Notes under the pieces: model-generated
What the model was told of the DNA's origin: nothing
What the model saw: the letters and a program-made list of their open reading frames with translations, nothing else
The model's database searches: none
Translations under genes and position numbers: made by a program
In this document: positions 31,435-39,485 of the stretch, one piece after another
Layout: each line of letters starts with the position of its first letter
Position numbering within the stretch: the first letter of the stretch is position 1
Source of the DNA: Scleroderma bovista
Taxonomy: Eukaryota; Basidiomycota; Agaricomycetes; Boletales; Sclerodermataceae
Length of the DNA stretch: 39,485 nt
Assembly: GCA_037178675.1 (NCBI GenBank)
Contig: JAYMGJ010000160.1
Location: 1-39,485, forward strand
Reading direction: 5' to 3'

Positions 31435-31636
31435 GAACTGACACTGGCAAGCTACACAAAATTCATGATGGGTAAGTTACATCACACTTTTCCTCAGCCA
31501 GTTCTTCTTTGATCAACCAACCTGAAAGCCTATAAGGGCAAGTTGACTGACCAAGAGAGGCATCTATCTTGAGGACTACTGCTTGTAATGGGAATTGTCG
31601 CTGGTAAAGGCTGACTAACAGAACAAAGTTATGTAC

Positions 31637-31783
31637 TGTTGGAGATGTGCTATAGTGTACCTAGTACTATCAGAGTGTAAATAGGTAGTGGAGTAGATTA
31701 GTGCCACAGTATGTATATAGGTGCTCAAGCTCTGATTGGATAAATAGAAAATTTTCCTGTATTCATTGTGCTTGTAGCCAACA
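31637..31783 (+). mobile_element. Copia-type 5' LTR (147 bp)
   Basis: Begins TGTTGGAGATG and ends GTAGCCAACA, giving the TGTTGG/CCAACA inverted ends typical of Ty1/copia. TATATA at 31714-31719. Directly after it GGTTATGAGCCCTGG resembles the internal initiator-Met tRNA primer site of copia elements (TATCAGAGC-like; approximate). Confidence 0.85.
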
Positions 31784-31856
31784 GGTTATGAGCCCTGGCT
31801 TTGTGCTACTTTAATCAAAGACTCACCGTTGCCAATAGGCATCATTATCGTTTAAT

Positions 31857-33251
31857 ATGTCCGGGTCCACCATGGCTGGGTCTGTGACACGCAGCAGCAT
31901 TGGCAGTTCTATTACCACTGACACTAATGGAGAAACCATCAAAGGAAGAAACCTTGGGGCACTCTCCTCTTACAAAATTGATGCACTCAAAGAAAATAAC
32001 TGGTATGTGTGGAAACTCAGAATGCAGAAGTACCTACATCTGCATAAAGTATTCAAATACGCTGAAGGGACCTGCCCAAAACCTGCAGGGGATAACCCTA
32101 ATAATAGTGCAAAGGTTACTGTGTGGGAAGAAGAGGATCTGATCACACAGACCCTGATTCTCACAAATATAGATGATGCACAAATGCACCATGTCAATGA
32201 TGCTGAAACATCGGCTCAGATGTGGGAGAGCCTCCAGATGGCACATCAAACATGCGATGTTCAAACTGTTCTTCTAGCTAAGAGGGACTTACTGAATGCC
32301 AAATGCCTGGAAGATGAAAATGTGCCCATACATATCAACAAGTTGAAGAAGATGCACAACAAATTGTCTGCCATGGGAAAACCCATCCCTGATGATGAAT
32401 TCAAGGATATCTTGTTACTCAACATGCTGGAGTCTTGGACCACATTCACAACATTGTATATGGCAGGGAGACTTGCTGAAAAAGAAGCAGCTTCCATCAC
32501 AGTCAAACAACTAACTGTGGTCCTGGTTGACGAGTACAAATGTCGCAGTAGCACCTCATCTGGTCAAACACTCATTGCATGGCTCCATGATAAATGGAAG
32601 GAACCAAGTATGACATGTTCACACTGTGGAAGGGACAACCACTCTACTGATCAGTGCCGTCATAAGGGGAAACTCAAATGTGGTTACTGTCACAAAATTG
32701 GTCACACCGAAGACCAATGCTGGACAAAGGACAGCAAGGGGCCACCCAAAAGGATTAAAACTGCCCAAACAAACTTTGCTTCTGCATCAGAGATCCGCAA
32801 TGTAGTATTTATGGTGGATGGACAGGTTGTGTTGTCCAACAATAATAATATCTACTCTAATAGTTTCACTGTAAATTGGAAGGATGGAATCGACGAGCAC
32901 ATTGCCTTTTACACCTGGGTGACAGATACCAGCAGTTCAGTACACTTGGCAAACACCAGGGACATCTTCACAGCCATTGTCCCCATCCATAAAACAATTA
33001 AAGGAATCAGAGATCATGCTGTCATTGTGGAGGGAATTGGCACAGTGGAACTCCAGACCTATGTTGTGGATAAAACTTTCATAGTCCTCCTCCATGATGT
33101 TTATTATGTCCCTAGTGCTGTCCATAACATCCTATCCCTCATGCAATTAGATTGTGACTGCAGATCATTTGTCTCTGGTGACGGACAAACCAAATTATAT
33201 AGTAAAAACAAGACATTATTTGCTATTTCTACCATACTGAGACAACCCTAA
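31857..33251 (+). pseudogene. gag: Ty1/copia Gag-protease, truncated by a gypsy fragment
   Basis: 464 codons. Residues about 40-240 form a copia Gag (UBN2-type) region with NNWYVWKLRMQKYL near the start. Two CCHC zinc knuckles follow at residues 254-267 (C-x2-C-x4-H-x4-C) and 275-288. The protease-like region starts near 353 with WVTDTSSSVHL and continues to a GIGTV-like and YYVPSAVHNILSL-like part typical of copia protease. The usual active-site triplet Asp-Ser/Thr-Gly is Asp-Thr-Ser here (Asp357), so activity is doubtful. The frame ends where the sequence runs into an inverted gypsy LTR at about 33238; integrase, RT and RNase H are missing. The Gag part itself has no stops, so it is relatively young. 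Confidence 0.9.
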
Positions 33252-33588
33252 GGGCAAAACCCAAAGAACTACCACACAAGGGACTCTGAGGAGGAAAGGA
33301 TGCAAGCATCTTAGAGCAAAGACCCAAAGAGAGCTCAAATGGAGAGCCTCTGGGTGCTGGATTGCAATTGTATATATACTACACTACATGTGTCCTGTGT
33401 GAGGCTATCCATGAGGCTGTATGCTGTACAAGGCAGTGAACACAGCTGCCATCCTGTGGTGAGGCTATGCTAATGACATCAAGGGATACAGCACGCACAG
33501 CACGAGGCTGTGGTCTAGACAGGTCTATGGATAAGATGCACTAGATAAGATACTATGCTATGATAAGATAAAAAGTTAGACCATTACA
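33238..33588 (-). mobile_element. 3' LTR of a second Ty3/gypsy element
   Basis: Minus-strand start TGTAATGGTC at 33588, directly preceded by the tract CTAAGGGGGGAGTAG (33589-33603), which fits a polypurine tract. TATATATAC near 33370. The LTR's 3' end is placed near 33238 because copia sequence stops there; without a second copy this end is approximate. Confidence 0.7.
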
Positions 33589-33599
33589 CTACTCCCCCC

Positions 33600-34304
33600 T
33601 TAGGTGCAGGATTCCAGACTGCAGAAGGAAGGTTTGCATACGGTAAGGTTCTTGGGGATCTGAGTAAATAACAAGTCAAAGTCCAACTGCACCATACAAA
33701 GTTTCTGAGGGGCAGAGGGGTTTTTCCTATAAAACTGCTCAACTATCAGAGGAGAATTCTTCAGATTTGACAAGGGTTCCCATGTCCTTTCATGTTCCTT
33801 GTATCCTTTCCAGTGTACCAGATACTGGAGTTGTCATCTATAAATATGAGATGCTACAATATAGTCCACTTCATATTCTTCATTGCATTCTTCAGAGACA
33901 TGTACTGGGCCAGGCCAGGAAATGGGTTGTCCAGGGAGTGGTCCTAAATAAGGTTTAATTTGAGACACATTCACTACTGGGTGAATCTGAAGGGTTTTCG
34001 GGAGCTTAAGCTCAACCATATTTGGGATTACTTGAGTGATCTCATAGGGGCCAATCCATTTCTCCGTGAGCTTCTTAGAAGTGTGATTTAACATACAAAG
34101 ATTGTCTGTTGAGAGCCAGACTTGCTGACCAATAGTATAGTCTGGGGTGGGGTTTCTATGCTTATCCGCCTGAAGCTTCATGTTGCGTTTAGCCTTCTCA
34201 GAAGATTCAGCAACTTTGTTAAATATGGCAGCAAAGTCCTTAGCCGCTGGGGCTACAGTCTGCACATCAGCAAGTGGACAAAATCTCTGACAGTACTTAG
34301 CCAA
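33600..34304 (-). pseudogene. pol: Ty3/gypsy integrase C-terminus with chromodomain, fragment
   Basis: Reads KYCQRFCPLADVQ, then YTIGQQVWLSTDNL, KLTEKWIGPYEITQV and IHPVVNVSQIKPYLG, the standard C-terminal beta domain of gypsy integrase. After a TGA at 33834-33836 the same frame continues with LQYLVHWKGYKEHERTWEP, a clear chromodomain, and ends at TAA (33600-33602) next to the polypurine tract. The 5' side is cut at about 34304 where CAGACC repeats start. The TGA probably arose from CGA (Arg is usual here). Known role of the chromodomain: targeting integration to modified chromatin. Confidence 0.92.
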
Positions 34305-34374
34305 CTTAACAGTCTGAAATGGTCTGACATCAACTTAACTGTCTGGAGGTGTCTGAGATCAGACTGAGGGTCTG

Positions 34375-35060
34375 GAATAAGACAACCCAGACCACTCCAG
34401 ACCACTCCAGACCACTCAGACCATTCCAGACCAATCAGACCACCCAGACCATTCCAGACCACTCAGTCAGTAAGTCAGACAGTGTGTCAGACCACCCAGA
34501 CCACTCAGTCAGTAAGTCAGACAGGACATCAGACCAATCAGACCACTCAGTCAGTAAGTTAGACATTATGTTAGACCACTCAGACCATTCCAGACCAATC
34601 AGACCACTCAGTCAGTAAGTTAGACATTATGTCAGACCACCCAGACCATTCCAGATCACTCAGACCACTCAGTCAGTAAGTCAGACAGGACATCAGACCA
34701 CCCAGACCATTCCAGACCATTCAGACCACTCAGTCAGTAAGTCAGACAGTGTGTCAGACCACCCAGACCATTCAAGACCAGTAAGACCATTCAGTCAGTA
34801 AGTCAGTCAGTGTGTCAGCTTATCTAGAGCATTCTGGACCACTCAGGCTGGTCAGACAGTAGATCAGATCAGTCAGTCAGCCAGTGTGTCAGACCATCCA
34901 GAGCATTCCAGATCACTCAGACTAGTCAGTCAATAAGTCAGTCAGTGTGTCAGCCCATTCCAGACCATTCCAGAGCACTCAGACCAGTCAGTCAGTATGT
35001 TAGTATGTCAGCCCATCCAGAGCATTCCAGACCAGTCAGTGCACTCAGTATGTCTGTCAG
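34375..35060 (+). repeat. CAGACC tandem array (left flank of foldback-like block)
   Basis: Higher-order units of 60-80 bp made of CAGACC(A/C)(C/A)(C/T)CAGACCATTC and a CAGTCAGTAAGTCAGACAGTGTGT-type tail, repeated about nine times with decreasing similarity to the right. The short ORF across it is the repeat translated. Confidence 0.85.
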
Positions 35061-36970
35061 GATAGCAAGTAAATTTTATTAACATGTCTATGTAGTAAGT
35101 GGCAATACAAAGTGTGCTAAGCATTAAATACACTGTATCTATATTATTGTTTTTGTCATTGCATCAGCAAGTGTAGTACAAAGAATTTATATTATATTAT
35201 ACTAATGGTCAACGTCATTGTCCATCATCATCGCTAGTGGTGATGGCCATGTCGTTGATGCAGGTGAATGGTGGTCGTGTCATTGATTGGCAGGTGGTGA
35301 GGTCTTCGTCACTGGTGGTAGTGGCTGCGTGGTTGATGCTAGTGGTGGTGGCCGTGTCATCAATGCAGGTGGGTGGTTGTCGCATCATTGTCGCTGGTGG
35401 TGGGGTGGTCAGCATTGCTGGTGGGGATGACCGTTGTCGCTAATGGTGGCTGCATCATTGACACAGGTGGGTGGTCATCACATTTTCATCATTGCTGGTG
35501 ATGGCCTTGTCGTCACAGGGGGGTGGTCGTCGTTGCGTGGCCATGTCATTGCTAGTAGTGGTCAGTGGAGTGGTGGTGGCTGCATTGTCATCGTCAATGA
35601 TGGTGGTGGGCCACATCATTGTCGACTGCAATAGTTAGTGAAACATATTTAAAAAAAGTAAATGAAACACTTACAAGTACTATAATAAAGCTTGTGGTTG
35701 TTGCATGGTTGTCGTGTGGTGGTCGTCATCGTTAATGTGCTGGTGGTGGGGTGGTGGCTGTTGTCATTTCTGACTGGTGCTGAGGCTGGGGGACACATGT
35801 GGGGGATGTCATCATCGTCGCTGCAGGTGCTGTGGGTGGTCGTCGTCAGTGGTGCATTGACCGGTTGTCAGTACTTACCTTTGTCGTGTTCAAATTTTCT
35901 CGAGTCCCACCCCACCATTCTGCCTCTCATCCACCATCATCCATGAAGATGAGGGCGATGACACTGATGACCTTCGTCATCACTATCAGGTACGTACCAC
36001 CACCTTGCACCCCCTTCACTAACGACAGCCCCAGTGTTGTCAATGACAACAACAACAACAACACGTCGACACCACCTCCACCATCATCATCAACCCCAAC
36101 AGACACCACCCACCCCCACCCCCAGCCCAGCGTCGTGTCACCCAACAACACGACATCTCACACTCAACAGCCCAGCAACAACAATGATCCTTGCCAAGCA
36201 GATGCCAGCCACCTCCCCCAACAATGGCCACCACCACCACTACCACCGTCATTGACGGCGACAGCAACCAGCACCCAAGCATCACCTGACAATGACCAAC
36301 CACCACCACTGTCGATCACACGATCACGGTGACGACCACCCCAGATGACGACGAGCCCAGTGTCGCCCAATGATGGCAATGGCCCTAGCGACCGTGACAG
36401 CCCCAGTCACGATGACAGTGATGGAGCCCAGGCCCAGCAACGACATTGACCACCAAATGGTCCCGATCCCCGGCGTATCCTGGCAACAACGGTGGCAACA
36501 ACAACAGTCACCACACCACCACCAGCATGTTGATGATGGTGGATGCATTTCCCATGTCCCAGCCCACACCCAGCATGTCACCAGAAGATGACAATGTTCC
36601 CCATGTCCCCTCTGCCCCAGTGTCACCTGGCAATGACAACGATGACCCCAACCCCAGTGTTGCCCCCACCATCACCATCGCTGACGACAACCCTGGACGA
36701 CCCACCACCAATGTCATCAATGCCATTCATATAATATATATATATATGTTCTGTACCTTTTATTTATTTACAGAATTAATATAAATGGATTCACATTAAT
36801 ATTGAGTGAATTAAGTAGCCAAAGAAATAATTTGGCTGGTCTGGCTGGTCTGACCTACTGACTGACTGACTGGTCTGACTTCTCTGCAATGGTCTGGATG
36901 GTCTGACACACTGTCTGACTTACTGTTTGACTGGTCTGGCTGGTCTAACCTACTGACTGGTCTGACTGGT
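34375..36970. repeat. Foldback-like block with inverted repeat arrays and inverted base skew
   Basis: The left flank is CAGACC-type repeats, the right flank (36835-36970) is GGTCTG-type, i.e. the complement. Inside, 35215-35880 is G/T-rich (TGGTGGTCGTC motifs) and 36000-36720 is C/A-rich (CACCACC, CAACAACAAC motifs), so strand composition flips near 35930. AT-rich stretches (35060-35215, 35640-35700, 36725-36835) separate the parts. Drosophila FB-type elements also have inverted arms made of tandem repeats (established knowledge); no transposase or target duplication is visible, and the right flank is bordered by the gypsy LTR. Confidence 0.5.
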
Positions 36971-37600
36971 TGTTATAACCATGCCCAACTCCGGATCATA
37001 TCCAGTTACTCCGGTCACATTGCAGCCCTACAGCTCAACTCCAGTCGTTCTCAGTTACTCTGGTCAACGGTCACACAGATAACCTTCCGCTAACTATGAC
37101 CCTTGGTCTAGCCCACATCCAGTCTTTACCACACTTGCCCGTCTACCCTGCCTTGACATGAGTTCTCCATGAACTCGATATATTCTAGACCTCGTAGCAT
37201 TTTCACCGGACCTGATTTATTTTACCCAGACCTGACTTTATTTTCACTGGACCTGACCTAGTCCTAACTCTGGTTATCCCTTGTCTGCTATTAGGTTGTT
37301 TACTTGTCACCGTATGTACTCGACCCTAGTTTCTACTTAGTATAAATACCCTCTAGTTTACCTTGTACACCTCAGTCTGAAATCAACTTAGTCTCTACTC
37401 CAGTCTCTGTCTCTGTCTCCGTCATTGTCACCTTGACCGGAACCTACGCAAGGGATCAACGCACGTTGTCCTTGTTGTTGAATCCAAGTGGTCACCAACT
37501 CCGGCTGGACTATCCCTTGTCCAGCCCTCTGCCCTCCTCCTTCGTCCGCCTTCGTCCAGACTTGACCAGACCCCCTACCAGAGTAGACCTGGACTTGACA
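36971..37600 (+). mobile_element. Intact 5' LTR of the Ty3/gypsy element (630 bp)
   Basis: TGTTATAACC...GACTTGACA. It contains TATAAATA at 37341-37348 and several CTCCGG motifs, partly decayed to CTCTGG and CTCCAG. The first bases overlap the end of the CAGACC/GGTCTG array, so the element is inserted there. The other LTR is beyond the window. Confidence 0.88.
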
Positions 37601-37668
37601 GTATTTCAGACTCACACTTGTGTGGGTTCACTATCCCAATCTCATACGCAAACTAAGTCCTATCCCTT

Positions 37669-39096
37669 ATGACCATGACTACGCGCTCTCGTGCTCGTAC
37701 TGCTGCTGCACTCGCTGAAGAAGCAGGTGCAGTAGATGACCTCCACCTTTCTGCCACTCAACAAGCCCTGTCTAACTGCAGGCAATCTATGGCTTCTGTA
37801 AGCCAATTTAGGAGCTTCACAGCTTGAAGTCCAGCAGTGTTGATGACTCCACATCGCAACACTGTGTCTCAGAGCCTTCATGGTTCTGCAGACCCTGGTC
37901 ACCATGGATCCACTCCTGGTGACGACTTCCTTTATCATTGCGACTCCACTCTGGAATGTCACAACCCTGGTCGATACCAATGGTTTGGCCCCGAGGATGG
38001 TCCCAGAGGTGATCTGGACGACCCTGGAGATGGCGACAACAATTTTGTCAATGCCACAGATGAACTAGATCCTAGTCTAGCCGTTTTCCACAACCTTGCC
38101 ATCGCTGTCAACCGCCTCTCCTGCTCCTCTTGCCAGACCAACGACTCCTCCTCCTTCTGTGCCAAAGTCCATGAACCAGACACCTTCGACGGCATGGACC
38201 CCAAAAAGCTCAGGACCTTCTTGGTCCAGTGTGAGCTCTGTTTCCAGGATCAAGCCAAGGCATTCCGCCTTGATAGGGCAAAGGTAACTTTCACCCAGTC
38301 ATATCTAAAAGGGATGACCTTAGAATGGTTCAAACCAGACCTATTAAACTCCGGTGATCCGGCTGACCATCCACACTGGATGGACAGTTGGATTCACTTC
38401 ATCGCTGAGCTCCAGAGTACCTTTGGACCTCACGACCCCATCGCTGATGCAGAGCATCAATTAGAGCATCTCCGGATGAAGGATGCTCACCGCGTTACAC
38501 GGTACATAGTTGACTTCAACTGGCTTGCCTCGCAGGTCCAGGACTACGGGGATGGTGTGCTCCACCGCCTATTCTACTCTGGTCTCCCGGACCACCTCAA
38601 AGACAAGATAGCCCGAGTTGGGAAGCCCCTGACTCTACATGGGCTTAGGGCTCTTTGCCAAGAGATCGACACATGCTATTGGGAGCACAAAGACGAGATC
38701 TCTCACACGACGAAGAGTCAACCCACCTTGTCCCCAGCCAAGCCCTCCAACTCTGGAGGCAACTCATCCAACTCCAGTCAGGAGAAACCCAAGGCCAGTA
38801 ACTCCTCTAGCTCTGCCAACCCCTCTGGCTCATCCAAGACGACCAGCAACCAGTCCTCCTCCAGTTCCAGACTGGACTTGAACAACAAGCTTGGTAAGGA
38901 TGGGAAGCTGACTGCTGATGAGTGCAAACGGCGGCTTGATAACAACCTCTGCATGTTCTGCAGGGGTACCAGTCACTTTGTGGACAATTGTCCAAAGAAG
39001 ACCAAAAAGGCCAAGGCTCGTGCCGCGGCCATCACTGCTGAGTCCGGTAAGATGGACTCAAACTTGGGTGCCAACTCCGAGTCAAAAAAAGAGTAA
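37669..39096 (+). pseudogene. gag: Ty3/gypsy Gag with one in-frame TGA
   Basis: The frame starts at ATG 37669 (MTMTTRSRARTAAALAEEA), runs 52 codons to a TGA at 37825-37827 and then continues unbroken to TAA at 39094-39096, about 475 codons in total. A later ATG at 37837 would avoid the stop but lose the N-terminus. Residues about 195-320 form the retrotransposon Gag capsid domain (RAKVTFTQSYLKGMTLEWF, LASQVQDYGDGVLHRLFY). A Ser/Asn/Pro-rich linker follows, then one CCHC zinc knuckle at residue 428 (C-x2-C-x4-H-x4-C). The TGA again fits CGA to TGA. Translation of the following Pol would need a -1 shift. Confidence 0.9.
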
Positions 39097-39130
39097 GCAG
39101 CTCCCGGCCCTCTGCACAACCGGGGAGCTG
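39084..39130 (+). promoter_or_regulatory. Probable -1 ribosomal frameshift signal (A7 slip site plus stem-loop)
   Basis: Seven A residues at 39084-39090 lie just before the Gag stop. Seven bases later a stem CAGCTCCCGG (39098-39107) can pair with CCGGGGAGCTG (39120-39130, one bulged G) around a 12-base loop. The Pol frame is exactly -1 relative to Gag and is open from before this point. Site, spacer and stem match the usual layout of -1 frameshift signals; activity is inferred. Confidence 0.7.
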
Positions 39131-39485
39131 TGTTGACTCTGGAAGTGCACCCAAGGAGGCCCGCCTCAATGCATCTGCTCTCTTAGATCCTAATTCCCTT
39201 ATGCCACATGTTATCCTCTTATCATTTGACTTACCTAAAACCTGTGCACTTGTGGACTCTGGGTCCACACATTGCTTTGTAGATGTACAATTTGTGCACA
39301 AAAACAATATTACCACCTACTCTGTTCCTCTGATTACTCTCCGGCTCTTTGACGGTACATCAAACTTTGTAATCACTCAAGCTGTCAATATATCAGTGAA
39401 ATTCCCCACATCCAGTGATGTCACCCCTATGACCTTCTATCTCGCTCCATTAGACTCTGACTGCTCAATTGTCCTTGGACATAAC
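39091..39485 (+). CDS. pol: Ty3/gypsy Pol start: aspartic protease, runs off the window
   Basis: In the -1 frame relative to Gag the sequence is open from the slip site. It shows LVDSGSTHCFVD (active site Asp-Ser-Gly at 39255), then VPLITLRLFDGT and the partner motif YLAPLDSDCSIVLGHN at the window end, which are the two hallmarks of retroviral-type aspartic proteases in gypsy elements. RT, RNase H and integrase should follow outside the window. No stop is seen. Confidence 0.9.

Noticed and set aside
31970..32554. Minus-strand ORFs opposite the copia Gag
   Set aside because: Shadows of a clear coding sequence on the other strand.
35799..36332. 177-codon ORF rich in Pro, Asn, Thr and Ser
   Set aside because: It runs over C/A-rich simple repeats, and the first third lies in a different repeat type. 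No conserved or non-repetitive protein sequence.
1..39485. tRNA and rRNA genes
   Set aside because: No cloverleaf with a T-loop GGTTCGA motif or rRNA core sequence was noticed on either strand; a dedicated scan would be needed to exclude a degenerate copy.

Overview
This is a transposon-packed eukaryotic window, almost certainly from an Agaricomycete (mushroom-forming basidiomycete). Reasons seen in the sequence: GT-AG introns of 46-67 bases with TACTAA-type branch sites, no bacterial gene organisation, Ty3/gypsy and Ty1/copia retrotransposons, long solo LTRs, foldback elements, minisatellites, and a pervasive C-to-T loss at CpG. The genus cannot be fixed from sequence alone.

Layout. 1-628: inverted LTR of a Ty3/gypsy family whose intact 5' LTR lies at 36971-37600. 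777-1115: small minus-strand ORF. About 1920-8434: LTR-bounded, PPT-bearing element whose 6 kb interior has no recognisable gag or pol and is built from successive tandem arrays around the motif AACTCCGG. 8844-9633: three-exon gene of unknown function, visible only after splicing. 10190-11230: three different minisatellites. 11572-14138: solo LTR (family L4, copy A, truncated) split by a 722 bp foldback element. 14223-about 26000, minus strand: one large, decayed, many-exon gene of unknown function. It is cut by two L4 solo LTRs (copy B 15444-17789, copy D 23593-25694); a third, copy C (26499-28841), lies just upstream. 28979-31434: non-autonomous DNA transposon with 670 bp terminal inverted repeats and an 8 bp target duplication. 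31637-33240: copia LTR and gag-protease, cut off by a 3' fragment of a second gypsy element (33238-34304). 34375-36970: foldback-like block whose flanks are CAGACC arrays in opposite orientations. 36971-39485: 5' part of a gypsy element with LTR, gag (one nonsense codon), a probable -1 frameshift signal and the start of protease.

The most unusual object is the large minus-strand gene. Manual splicing gives a coherent reading frame, and between 20039 and 18280 it contains 14 consecutive exons whose lengths are all multiples of three (33 to 117 nt), nearly all joined in phase 1. Seven of them are tandem copies of a 66-96 nt exon plus its 52-53 nt intron. The frame continues exactly across copy B when the LTR and one copy of the 4 bp target duplication are ignored. 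In-frame stops are nearly all TGA, and lost splice donors are GT-to-AT at a CpG, so decay by deamination of methylated CpG explains most of the damage.

The retroelements, foldback elements and minisatellites do not form a pathway. They are layers of insertion, and nesting gives a relative order: gene, then L4 LTRs, then the foldback element inside L4 copy A.
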